From Kitasatospora phosalacinea (GTDB taxonomy: Bacteria > Actinomycetota > Actinomycetes > Streptomycetales > Streptomycetaceae), in the NCBI RefSeq assembly GCF_030268885.1, contig NZ_BSSA01000016.1, positions 62,001-126,000 on the forward strand: a DNA stretch of 64,000 nucleotides, given 5' to 3'. Below are positions 18,246-26,082 of this stretch, one piece after another; the first letter of the stretch is position 1, and the number at the start of each line of letters is the position of its first letter. Under the pieces are notes generated by a model, which saw only the letters and a program-made list of their open reading frames with translations, was not told the DNA's origin and searched no databases. A program made the position numbers and the translations under genes.

Positions 18246-18259
18246 GCGCACGTCCCGGT

Positions 18260-18288
18260 TTGTCTTCGGATGGACGGGTCCGTATTCT
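18260..18288 (+). promoter_or_regulatory. rplU-rpmA promoter
   Basis: TTGTCT (18260-18265), a 17-base spacer and TATTCT (18283-18288) form a good housekeeping-sigma promoter directly behind the rne terminator. It implies a leader of about 140 bases before rplU. Confidence 0.65.
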
Positions 18289-18338
18289 TGACCATCGGCG
18301 TGTTGACGCCGCGCTCCAGAGCACCTCACCCCCCGGGT

Positions 18339-18358
18339 GGACGCCGCTTCCGGCGTCC
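18339..18358 (+). promoter_or_regulatory. Hairpin in the rplU leader
   Basis: A perfect 8-bp stem (GGACGCCG with CGGCGTCC) and loop CTTC, inside the ~140-base leader. L21 leaders are known autoregulatory elements in other bacteria; I cannot match this one to a named motif. Confidence 0.4.
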
Positions 18359-18436
18359 GACGGGGGAGGCCGCTTGTGTCCGTACCCGGGCGGCTGGCAT
18401 CCGGAGTTCCGACCGAGTTAGGAAAGTAGGTACCGC

Positions 18437-18754
18437 ATGTACGCGATCGTTCGCGCCGGCGGCCGCCAGCACAAGGTCGCCGTGGGCGACGTGCTGGAGA
18501 TCGACCGTATCGACGCCAAGCCGGGTGACTCGGTCGAGCTCTCGACCATCCTCGTCGTCGACGGTGACTCCGTCACCTCCGACCCGTGGGTGCTCGGCGG
18601 CGTGAAGGCCCACGCCGAGGTCGTCGACCAGACCAAGGGCGACAAGATCGTCATCCTGCGCTACAAGAACAAGACCGGCTACCGCCGTCGTCAGGGCCAC
18701 CGCCAGAAGCACACCGCGGTGCGCATCACCAGCATCGACTCGGTCAGCAAGTAA
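18437..18754 (+). CDS. rplU: 50S ribosomal protein bL21
   Basis: 105-residue large-subunit protein, N-terminus MYAIVRAGGRQHKVAVGDVL, with the basic C-terminal motif RRQGHRQKHTAVRI that contacts 23S rRNA. Length and sequence are normal. The ATG follows GGAAAG about 10 bases upstream. rpmA follows after 37 bases with its own Shine-Dalgarno, the conserved rplU-rpmA-obgE order. Expression is probably from the 18260-18288 promoter. Confidence 0.98.
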   Translation: MYAIVRAGGRQHKVAVGDVLEIDRIDAKPGDSVELSTILVVDGDSVTSDPWVLGGVKAHAEVVDQTKGDKIVILRYKNKTGYRRRQGHRQKHTAVRITSIDSVSK

Positions 18755-18791
18755 CCACTTCCTGCGGTCTTCCTAGAAAGGGGATAGCCAG

Positions 18792-19049
18792 ATGGCACAC
18801 AAGAAGGGTGCGAGTTCCACTCGCAACGGTCGTGACTCGAACGCCCAGCGCCTCGGCGTGAAGCGCTTCGGCGGCCAGGTCGTCTCCGCCGGCGAGATCA
18901 TCGTCCGCCAGCGCGGCACCCACTTCCACCCGGGCGCCAACGTGGGCCGTGGTGGCGACGACACCCTGTTCGCGCTGACCGCCGGTGCCGTGGAGTTCGG
19001 CAACCGTCGCGGCCGCAAGGTCGTCAACATCGTGGCCGTCGAGGCCTGA
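18792..19049 (+). CDS. rpmA: 50S ribosomal protein bL27
   Basis: 85-residue protein whose N-terminus reaches the peptidyl-transferase centre. It begins MAHKKGASSTRNGRDSNAQR with no Firmicutes-type cleavable extension. The ATG has GAAAGGGGAT upstream. A hairpin terminator at 19069-19103 sits between it and obgE. Confidence 0.98.
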   Translation: MAHKKGASSTRNGRDSNAQRLGVKRFGGQVVSAGEIIVRQRGTHFHPGANVGRGGDDTLFALTAGAVEFGNRRGRKVVNIVAVEA

Positions 19050-19068
19050 GTCCGTACAGACTCGCTGT

Positions 19069-19103
19069 GAAGGGTGGGCCGGGATGATCCGGGCCCACCC
19101 TTC
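19069..19103 (+). terminator. Hairpin between rpmA and obgE
   Basis: A 12-bp perfect stem (19069-19080 with 19092-19103) 19 bases after rpmA. The sequence after it, CGCTTTA, gives only a weak U-tract, so partial read-through into obgE is possible. Confidence 0.65.
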
Positions 19104-19151
19104 CGCTTTACCGCAGGACAACCTCATTTCTTCGCACGGGAGGCACCCCTC

Positions 19152-20612
19152 ATGACCACCTTCGTGGACCGCGTCGAACTGCACGTCGCCGCGGGTAACG
19201 GAGGCCACGGCTGCGCCTCCGTGCACCGGGAGAAGTTCAAGCCGCTGGGCGGCCCCGACGGGGGCAACGGCGGTGAGGGCGGCTCGGTGATCCTGGTCGT
19301 CGACTCGCAGGTCACCACCCTGCTCGAGTACCACCACTCGCCCAAGCGCAAGGCCGCCAACGGCAAGCCCGGCGCGGGCGGCCACCGCACCGGCGCGGTG
19401 GGCGCGGACATCGTGCTGCCGGTGCCGGACGGCACCGTCGTCCTGGACCGCAAGGGGAACGTGCTGGCCGACCTGGTCGGCCACGGCACCAGCTTCGTCG
19501 CCGCCCAGGGCGGTCGCGGCGGCCTGGGCAACGCGGCGCTGGCCTCCGCCCGCCGCAAGGCGCCCGGCTTCGCGCTGCTGGGCGAGCCCGGCGAGGCCCG
19601 CGACATCGTGATGGAGCTGAAGTCCGTCGCCGACGTCGCGCTGGTCGGCTACCCGAGCGCGGGCAAGTCCTCGCTGATCTCCGTGCTCTCCGCCGCGAAG
19701 CCGAAGATCGCCGACTACCCGTTCACCACCCTCGTCCCCAACCTCGGTGTGGTGACCGCCGGTTCGACCGTCTACACGATCGCCGACGTGCCCGGCCTGA
19801 TCCCCGGCGCCAGCCAGGGCAGGGGCCTCGGCCTGGAGTTCCTGCGGCACGTCGAGCGCTGCGAGGTGCTGGTGCACGTGCTGGACTGCGCCACCCTGGA
19901 GCCGGGCCGCGACCCGCTCACCGACCTGGAGACCATCGAGGACGAACTCGCCCAGTACGGCGGCCTGGAGGACCGGCCGCGACTGGTCGCGCTCAACAAG
20001 ATCGACGTCCCGGACGGCCAGGACATCGCCGACCTGACCCGCGCCTCGCTGGAGGAGCGCGGCTACCGGGTCTTCGAGGTCTCCGCGCTCGCCCACAAGG
20101 GCCTGCGCGAACTCTCCTTCGCGCTGGCCGAGATCGTCGCCGCCGCGCGTGCCGCCAAGCCGGTCGAGGAGAGCACCCGCATCGTCATCCGGCCCACCGC
20201 CGTGGACGACGCCGGCTTCACCATCGAGGAGGAGGACGGCGCCTACCGGATCCGCGGCGGCAAGCCCGAGCGCTGGGTCCGCCAGACCGACTTCTCCAAC
20301 GACGAGGCCGTCGGCTACCTCGCCGACCGGCTCGCCCGGCTCGGCGTCGAGCAGGAGCTCTGGAAGATCGGCGCCAAGGAGGGCGACACCGTCATCATCG
20401 GCTCCGACGAGGACGCCGTGGTGTTCGACTGGGAGCCCACCATGGCCGCCGGTGCGGAGATGCTCGGCCGCCGCGGCGAGGACCACCGCTTCGAGACCCA
20501 GCGCCCCGCGGTGGACCGCCGTCGGGAGCGCCAGCGCGGCCGCGACGCCGCGGAGCAGGAGTACCTGGACTTCGAGGCGCTCTCCTCCGGCCGCGAGCAG
20601 CTCGACCAGTAG
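19152..20612 (+). CDS. obgE: GTPase ObgE/CgtA
   Basis: 486-residue GTPase that binds the 50S subunit and couples ribosome assembly to growth and, in streptomycetes, to aerial development. The glycine-rich Obg domain (1-~158) starts MTTFVDRVELHVAAGNGGHG. The G domain (~160-330) has the P-loop GYPSAGKSS (~166-174), DVPGLIPGA and NKID. The C-terminal OCT domain lies at ~350-430. The final ~50 residues are Arg/Glu-rich and variable. The ATG at 19152 was chosen because the Obg fold begins there; GGGAGG precedes it by about 8 bases. Confidence 0.97.
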   Translation: MTTFVDRVELHVAAGNGGHGCASVHREKFKPLGGPDGGNGGEGGSVILVVDSQVTTLLEYHHSPKRKAANGKPGAGGHRTGAVGADIVLPVPDGTVVLDRKGNVLADLVGHGTSFVAAQGGRGGLGNAALASARRKAPGFALLGEPGEARDIVMELKSVADVALVGYPSAGKSSLISVLSAAKPKIADYPFTTLVPNLGVVTAGSTVYTIADVPGLIPGASQGRGLGLEFLRHVERCEVLVHVLDCATLEPGRDPLTDLETIEDELAQYGGLEDRPRLVALNKIDVPDGQDIADLTRASLEERGYRVFEVSALAHKGLRELSFALAEIVAAARAAKPVEESTRIVIRPTAVDDAGFTIEEEDGAYRIRGGKPERWVRQTDFSNDEAVGYLADRLARLGVEQELWKIGAKEGDTVIIGSDEDAVVFDWEPTMAAGAEMLGRRGEDHRFETQRPAVDRRRERQRGRDAAEQEYLDFEALSSGREQLDQ

Positions 20613-20661
20613 GCGCGGGCCCCGGCCCGGGCGGGCGCGTCCGGGGCGTGTTCCGGTGCCG

Positions 20662-20693
20662 CAGGGGCGTGGACTTCACCGTCCGCGCCCCTG
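20662..20693 (+). terminator. Hairpin terminator after obgE
   Basis: A 13-bp stem (20662-20674 with 20681-20693, one G-T pair), loop TTCACC, 50 bases after the obgE stop. Confidence 0.75.
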
Positions 20694-20736
20694 TTCGCGC
20701 TCTCCGAACCGGCGACGTCTCACGCCTCGTCGCGAT

Positions 20737-20766
20737 TTCGTGACCCGCAACCGCGCTCGCTAGATT
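20737..20766 (+). promoter_or_regulatory. proB promoter
   Basis: TTCGTG (20737-20742), an 18-base spacer and TAGATT (20761-20766), just upstream of proB and after the obgE terminator. Confidence 0.55.
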
Positions 20767-20803
20767 GCGGACGTACAACAGGCTGCGTCGGAAGGTCGGG
20801 CTG

Positions 20804-21940
20804 ATGGTGGATCAGTTGCTCCGCGAGGAAGTCGTCTCGGCGCGGCGGATCGTGGTGAAGGTCGGCTCGTCCTCGCTGACCACCGCCGCCGGCGGCCTGG
20901 ACGCGGACCGGGTGGACGCGCTGGTGGACGCCCTGGCCAAGCTGCGGACCCGCGGGGACGCGCCGGAGGTCGTGCTGGTCTCCTCCGGCGCCATCGCGGC
21001 CGGCCTGGCCCCGCTCGGACTGGCCAAGCGCCCCAAGGACCTGGCCCGGCAGCAGGCCGCGGCCAGCGTCGGCCAGGGCCTGCTGGTGGCCCGGTACACC
21101 GCCTCGTTCGCGCGCTACGGGATCCGGGTCGGCCAGGTGCTGCTGACCGCCGAGGACGCCAGCCGCCGGGCGCACTACCGCAACGCGTACCGGACGCTGG
21201 ACCAGCTGCTGACCATGGGCGCGATGCCGATCGTCAACGAGAACGACACCGTCGCCACCGCCGAGATCAAGTTCGGCGACAACGACCGGCTGGCCGCGCT
21301 GGTGGCGCACCTGGTGCGGGCCGACCTGCTGGTGCTGCTCTCCGACGTGGACGGCCTGTACGACGGCGACCCGGCCAAGCCCGGCAGCAGCCGGATCGCG
21401 GTGGTGCACGGCCCCGAGGACCTGGCGGGCGTGGAGATCGGCAGCGCGGGCAAGGCGGGCGTCGGCACCGGCGGCATGGTCACCAAGGTCGAGGCGGCCC
21501 GGATCGCCACCGGCGCGGGCATCCCGGTGGTGCTGACCGCCGCCAGCCAGGCCGCCGACGCCCTGGCCGGCCGTCCCACCGGCACGCTGTTCCTGCGCAC
21601 CGGCAGCCGCTCCGCCGACCGGCTGCTCTGGCTGGAGCACGCCTCCTCGCCGCGCGGCGCGCTGACCCTGGACGACGGGGCGGTGGCGGCCGTCGTGCAC
21701 GGCGGCAAGTCGCTGCTGCCCGCCGGGGTGACCCGGGTCGAAGGGGAGTTCGCCGCGGGCGATCCGGTCGACCTTCTTGGCGAAAACGGTCACATCGTCG
21801 CCCGCGGGCTGGTCAACTTTGATGCGAGGGAGTTGCCCCGTCTGCTCGGCCGGTCCACCCGAGAACTGGCCCAGGAGCTCGGCGCCGCGTACGAACGCGA
21901 GGTCGTCCACCGCGACGACCTGGTCGTGCTGCGCGGCTGA
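20804..21940 (+). CDS. proB: Glutamate 5-kinase
   Basis: 378-residue cytoplasmic kinase for the first step of proline synthesis (L-glutamate to gamma-glutamyl phosphate), normally feedback-inhibited by proline. The amino-acid kinase domain (~12-265) shows IVVKVGSSSLTT, VSSGAIAAG, NENDTV and GTGGMVTKVEAA. A PUA domain follows (~285-370). I chose the ATG giving MVDQLLREEVVSARR; an in-frame start 13 codons upstream would put the start inside the likely transcription-start region. It is followed by a small conserved gene and then proA. Confidence 0.96.
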   Translation: MVDQLLREEVVSARRIVVKVGSSSLTTAAGGLDADRVDALVDALAKLRTRGDAPEVVLVSSGAIAAGLAPLGLAKRPKDLARQQAAASVGQGLLVARYTASFARYGIRVGQVLLTAEDASRRAHYRNAYRTLDQLLTMGAMPIVNENDTVATAEIKFGDNDRLAALVAHLVRADLLVLLSDVDGLYDGDPAKPGSSRIAVVHGPEDLAGVEIGSAGKAGVGTGGMVTKVEAARIATGAGIPVVLTAASQAADALAGRPTGTLFLRTGSRSADRLLWLEHASSPRGALTLDDGAVAAVVHGGKSLLPAGVTRVEGEFAAGDPVDLLGENGHIVARGLVNFDARELPRLLGRSTRELAQELGAAYEREVVHRDDLVVLRG

Positions 21941-22176
21941 GCACGGGCGGCGGGGCCGGTACGGGGGGTGGGAGCAGCGGACCGGGGGGTCCGCGCGACA
22001 CGCTGAACAGGAGGCCGCCGGTGGTTCGCAGGCGGGAGGAAGCGCTGCCGGAGCAGAGGTCCGAGCGGCGGCTCACCAGCATCGAGGGCGGCCGGGGCGT
22101 CGAGCAGCGGGCTCCGCGGGAGGCCGACCGGGACGCCGGGCAGGAGTCCCGGGGCTCCGTGCGGGAGCAGACCCGG

Positions 22177-22509
22177 ATGTGGCACGTGGTGCTGAGCGTG
22201 GCCGGAGCGGCGACACCGCTGCCCGAACTGCGGACGGCACTGGAGAAACTGGCGCACGACCACTCGTTCTTCCTGACCGCCCGCTACGCCGCCGACCACG
22301 CCGAGGTCCGCTACTGGGAGGAGGCGCGGGACCTGCACGACGCGGCGGCGATCGCGCTGCGGCTGTGGGGCGAGCACAAGGCCAGCGCCAAGCTCCCGGC
22401 CTGGGAGATCGTCGGCCTGGAGGTGGTGGACCGTCCGACGTACCACAAGCGGGTCGCCGAGGGCTTCGGGGACCCGCCGCCGCAGCTCGGCGGGGTGCAC
22501 CCGTACTGA
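22177..22509 (+). CDS. Conserved small protein between proB and proA
   Basis: 110 residues from the ATG giving MWHVVLSVAGAATPLPELR, with GGGAG 9 bases upstream. The frame stays open to GTG 22021 (162 residues), but the extra 52 residues are charged low-complexity sequence (many Arg, Glu, Gln) and are probably not translated. The body is a mixed alpha/beta domain with SARYAADHAEVRYWEEARDL-like content (here ARYAADHAEVRYWEEA) and ends GGVHPY. I recall similar unnamed proteins at this place in other actinobacteria, but no function. The location suggests a link to proline synthesis, which is only inference. Confidence 0.7.
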   Translation: MWHVVLSVAGAATPLPELRTALEKLAHDHSFFLTARYAADHAEVRYWEEARDLHDAAAIALRLWGEHKASAKLPAWEIVGLEVVDRPTYHKRVAEGFGDPPPQLGGVHPY

Positions 22510-22627
22510 GCGCGCCGCCGGTCCCGCGGGCGCGCTCGCGGGTGCCGGTGCGGGGGCGTCCGCGCGGACGTCTCAGCGGGCGAAATGCGCGGCGGGGCGG
22601 GGGCGCCGGCTCGCTAGGCTTGGCCGC

Positions 22628-23935
22628 ATGAGCGATCTCACCGCCACCGCCGACAGCCCCGTCCTCGCCGCCGCGCGCCGTGCCCGGGAGGCGGCCGCCG
22701 CCCTGGCGCCAGTGCCGCGCTCGGTGAAGGACGCCGCGCTGCTGGCGATCGCGGACGCGCTGGTCGAGCGCTCCGCGGAGATCACCGCCGCCAACGCGGA
22801 GGACGTGGCGCGGGCCCGGGCGGCCGGCACCGCCGAGTCGGTGATCGACCGGCTGACGCTCACCGCCGAGCGGATCGCCGCGATCGCCTCCGACGTCCGC
22901 AGCGTGGTCGGCCTGCCCGACCCGGTGGGCGAGGTGGTCCGCGGCTACACGCTGCCCAACGGCCTCGACGTGCGCCAGGTGCGCGTCCCGCTGGGCGTGG
23001 TCGGCATCATCTACGAGGCCCGGCCGAACGTCACGGTGGACGCCGCGGCGCTCTGCCTGAAGTCCGGCAACGCGGTGCTGCTGCGCGGCTCGGGCTCCGC
23101 GTACCGCTCCAACACCGCGCTGGTGGAGGTGCTGCGCGCGGCGGTGGCCGGCGCGGGCCTGTCGGCCGACGTGATCCAGCTGGTGCCGGGCGAGGGCCGG
23201 GAGTCGGTGCAGGAGCTGATGCGCGCCCGCGGCCTGGTCGACGTGCTGATCCCGCGCGGCGGCGCCTCGCTGATCCGCACCGTGGTCGAGGGTTCGACCG
23301 TCCCGGTGATCGAGACCGGCACCGGCAACTGCCACGTGTACGTGGACGCGCAGGCCGACCTGGCGATGGCCGTCGGCGTGCTGCTCAACTCCAAGGCCCA
23401 GCGGGTCAGCGTCTGCAACTCCGCCGAGACGCTGCTGGTCCACCAGGACGTCGCGGACGCCTTCCTGCCGCTCGCGCTGGCCGCGCTGGCCGAGGCCGGG
23501 GTCACCGTGCACGGCGACGACGCGGTGCTCAAGGCCGCCGAGGGCACCGGGGTGACGGCCGTCCCGGCGACCGAGGAGGACTGGGAGACCGAGTACCTCT
23601 CGCTGGACCTGGCGGCCGCCGTGGTGCCCTCGCTGGAGGCGGCGGTCGAGCACATCCGCCGGTACTCCTCGGGCCACACCGAGGCGATCGTCACCGGCTC
23701 GCAGCCCGCCGCCCGCCGCTTCACCCAGCTCGTCGACTCCACCACGGTGGCCGTCAACGCCTCCACCCGGTTCACCGACGGCGGCGAGTTCGGCTTCGGC
23801 GCGGAGATCGGCATCTCCACCCAGAAGCTGCACGCCCGCGGCCCGATGGGGCTGCCGGAGCTGACCAGCACCAAGTACATCGTCACCGGCGACGGGCACG
23901 TCCGCGGCGAGGCCCGGCAGACCGTCGGCGGCTGA
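22628..23935 (+). CDS. proA: Glutamate-5-semialdehyde dehydrogenase
   Basis: 435-residue NADPH-dependent reductase of gamma-glutamyl phosphate, the second step of proline synthesis. Family segments are VPLGVVGIIYEARPNVT, LKSGNAVLLRGS and the catalytic cysteine region QRVSVCNSAETLL with Cys263. Length is normal (415-435). TAGGCT at 22615-22620 ends 7 bases before the ATG and no Shine-Dalgarno is visible, pointing to a leaderless mRNA and expression independent of proB. Confidence 0.97.
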   Translation: MSDLTATADSPVLAAARRAREAAAALAPVPRSVKDAALLAIADALVERSAEITAANAEDVARARAAGTAESVIDRLTLTAERIAAIASDVRSVVGLPDPVGEVVRGYTLPNGLDVRQVRVPLGVVGIIYEARPNVTVDAAALCLKSGNAVLLRGSGSAYRSNTALVEVLRAAVAGAGLSADVIQLVPGEGRESVQELMRARGLVDVLIPRGGASLIRTVVEGSTVPVIETGTGNCHVYVDAQADLAMAVGVLLNSKAQRVSVCNSAETLLVHQDVADAFLPLALAALAEAGVTVHGDDAVLKAAEGTGVTAVPATEEDWETEYLSLDLAAAVVPSLEAAVEHIRRYSSGHTEAIVTGSQPAARRFTQLVDSTTVAVNASTRFTDGGEFGFGAEIGISTQKLHARGPMGLPELTSTKYIVTGDGHVRGEARQTVGG

Positions 23936-23963
23936 ACCCGGCCCGCCGGGGCCGCGGGTGCGC

Positions 23964-24047
23964 GGGTCCGGCGGGGTGCGTGGGGTCGGCGGGATCCGTG
24001 GGTCCGGCGGGGTGCGTGGGGCCGGCGGGATTCGCGGGTCCGCGGGG
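23964..24047. repeat. 36-bp tandem repeat after proA
   Basis: GGGTCCGGCGGGGTGCGT units start at 23964, 24000 and 24036, period 36, with two full and one partial copy. Each unit also divides into two similar 18-base halves. It lies between the proA stop and the next gene and codes for nothing recognisable. Confidence 0.85.
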
Positions 24048-24128
24048 CGCGGCCGAATGCCGTAGTCCGTCCGGACCCGATCGGCGAGACCCACAGACAA
24101 ACGCCCCGGCCGGTAATACATTGAATCC

Positions 24129-24791
24129 GTGGCTGAGGATGTGGGGGGCTCGCCGTACTCCGACGGCGCCGACCACGGTGGTGCGGACGACGAGTTCGCC
24201 ACCGTGGTCTTCGACGAGAACTTCGTCCGTTCCGCCGCCGTGCACGAGCCGAGCGCCCTGGAGCGGCAACTCGCCGCCGCCGAGGCCCGGCTGGAGCCGG
24301 AACAGGCGGGAGCGGCCCGGAGCTACGAGTTCACCGAGTCCGCGGAGTTCGGCGAGTTCGCCGAGTTCACGGAGTTCGCCGCGGGGGGCGAGGCGCTGCC
24401 GCTGGAACTGCGCCCGCTGCCCGGAGGACTGGACGAGGACCGCTTCTACCCCGACCCGTGGTCGGGCTGCGACCGGCAGGAACGGCGCACCCGCCGTCCC
24501 CGGGTCCGCGCCTTCGACCCGCTGCGCGGCGGCACGGTCGCCCAGCAGCGCTGGCACCGGCCGGTGGCCTGGGTGCTGGCGCTGGTGATGGGCGTCGGCC
24601 TGGTCGCGCTGTCGGTCGCCGCGGTCTACCGGGGCGTCGGCGGGGGCGGGCAGGAGACGCCGACCCGGCCGAGCAGCGGTAGCAGCAGCCAGAGCGGCGG
24701 CGGGCCGAGCCGCGGGAACGGCGGGAGCGGCGGGAGCCCGGCCGCGGTGCCCGGGCAGCCGTCCGCGGCGGCCGCCGTGCCCGTCGGCTGA
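24129..24791 (+). CDS. Single-pass membrane protein with DDEF/VVFDE N-terminal motif
   Basis: 220-residue protein of unknown function. The cytoplasmic N-terminal region has DDEFATVVFDENFVRSA (residues ~20-36), nearly the same motif as in the next gene. A Glu-Phe repeat lies around residues 66-84. One transmembrane helix follows (~142-164, WVLALVMGVGLVALSVAAVY), then a Gly/Ser/Pro-rich extracellular tail. The GTG start has TACATT (24117-24122) ending 6 bases upstream and no Shine-Dalgarno, suggesting a leaderless transcript. Topology is inferred from Arg/His residues before the helix. Confidence 0.75.
   Translation: MAEDVGGSPYSDGADHGGADDEFATVVFDENFVRSAAVHEPSALERQLAAAEARLEPEQAGAARSYEFTESAEFGEFAEFTEFAAGGEALPLELRPLPGGLDEDRFYPDPWSGCDRQERRTRRPRVRAFDPLRGGTVAQQRWHRPVAWVLALVMGVGLVALSVAAVYRGVGGGGQETPTRPSSGSSSQSGGGPSRGNGGSGGSPAAVPGQPSAAAAVPVG
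24327..24380 (+). repeat. 9-bp period Glu-Phe repeat inside the 24129 gene
   Basis: GAGTTC recurs at 9-base spacing about five times, encoding EF every three residues (sequence SAEFGEFAEFTEFAAG). One unit carries GAGTCC. Confidence 0.8.
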
Positions 24792-24942
24792 CGGCCGCGC
24801 GGCCCCCTGGCGGCCGCTCCGCCCACGCCTCGGACGCCGCTCCGCCCGCCTCGGCCGCCCTCCGGCCGCCCGTCACGCGCCGTCGCGCGCTCGTTACCCG
24901 CGCGCCCTCGTCGCGGACGGCCCGCGAGTCTACCCTGGTGTC

Positions 24943-26001
24943 ATGGGTGACCCGCGCGAGCCTCCTGGGGGCACGCCCGAGGGTGGTTCCAACGATGACG
25001 AGTTCCGGTCCGTCGTCTTCGACGAATCGTTCGTCCGCGCTGCCCGGATCCAGGAGCTGTCCGCGCAGGAACGGCTGTCCGGCGCCCTCGGACGGGCCAC
25101 CCGGCCGCGCGGCTGGGGCTGGCTGGCGATGCCCCGGCAGGCCCTCGCCCTGCTGCTGGTGGTCGCGCTGGCCTTCGCCGCCGCCGTCTACTTCGGGATC
25201 AGCTCCCCGCGCGGCCAGGTCGCGCCGCCCAGCGGCACCCAACTGACCGTCGGCCTCACCCCGCTCGCCCCCGCCGGAGCGGTCACCGCGGCCGCCGACC
25301 ACGCGAACCCGTTCGCCGGGCTGCCCGCCGGGTACGCCGACGGTCCGGCCGGACTCGGGCTGCCGGCCGCCACCGCCACCGCCCACTTCACCGGCTCCCA
25401 GGTGCAGCGGGCCCTGGACTCCGTCCAGCACTACCTGGTGCTCTCCGAGCTGACCCCGGCCACCCTGACCGCCAACGAGACCGAGCAGGTCCGCGCCCTG
25501 ATCACGGCCGGGGAGCTCGCCCAGTACGACGAGAGCACCAACTCGCCCCGCGACGACCAGCACCACGCCGCCACCGGCTGGATGGTGCGCTTCGACCCCG
25601 GGCAGGTCGCCCTCGCCACCGACACCGTCAAGGCCACCGGCGTCGTCCGCATCGGCGAACTCAACGGCGACACCCTGGAGGTCACCACCGACCACACCCT
25701 GGTGTACGCGCTGCGCCCGGCCGGCACCACCAGCGACCCCTCGGTCACCCTGTACGCGGTGCGCCGGTCGGTGCGCATCGACATCGACCGCACCGACCTC
25801 GACACCGGCCGACTGCGGGTGGTCGACGCCGCGGTGCAGGCCGGGCCCAGTTCCTGCGCGGCCGGGCAGAGCGCCTACCTGCAGCCGCTGCTGGCCACCG
25901 CGGCGGGCGTCCGCCCGAGCACCCCGCCCGCCGTGGACCCGGCCGACCACGCGCGGCCGGCCTGGCAGTCCTGCGGGGTGCTCGGGCCGATCACCGGCTG
26001 A
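24943..26001 (+). CDS. Membrane-anchored exported protein with DDEF/VVFDE N-terminal motif
   Basis: 352-residue protein of unknown function. The cytoplasmic segment has DDEFRSVVFDESFVRAARIQELSAQERL (shown in part; residues ~20-47), clearly related to the preceding gene. A transmembrane helix (~64-84, LALLLVVALAFAAAVYFGI) is followed by a ~260-residue extracellular domain with HFTGSQVQRALDSVQHYLV and a C-terminal Cys pair (near SSCAAGQ and QSCGVLGP) that could form a disulfide. The ATG is 6 bases after TACCCT (24931-24936), again leaderless. Possibly a partner or functional analogue of the 24129 product. Confidence 0.75.
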   Translation: MGDPREPPGGTPEGGSNDDEFRSVVFDESFVRAARIQELSAQERLSGALGRATRPRGWGWLAMPRQALALLLVVALAFAAAVYFGISSPRGQVAPPSGTQLTVGLTPLAPAGAVTAAADHANPFAGLPAGYADGPAGLGLPAATATAHFTGSQVQRALDSVQHYLVLSELTPATLTANETEQVRALITAGELAQYDESTNSPRDDQHHAATGWMVRFDPGQVALATDTVKATGVVRIGELNGDTLEVTTDHTLVYALRPAGTTSDPSVTLYAVRRSVRIDIDRTDLDTGRLRVVDAAVQAGPSSCAAGQSAYLQPLLATAAGVRPSTPPAVDPADHARPAWQSCGVLGPITG

Positions 26002-26082
26002 ACCAGGGGCGCGGCGGCGGGCCCGGTGCGGCGGGCGGGACCGGTGCGGTGGCGGGACCGGCGCGTGGCGGGCCCGGTGCGG

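Noticed and set aside
13214..18295. Very long open frame antisense to rne
   Set aside because: Composition is Gly/Leu/Arg repeats caused by GC-rich codons of the opposite strand; no domain or ribosome-binding site.
22021..22176. N-terminal extension of the small proB-proA gene
   Set aside because: Charged low-complexity sequence before a well-placed Shine-Dalgarno and ATG at 22177.
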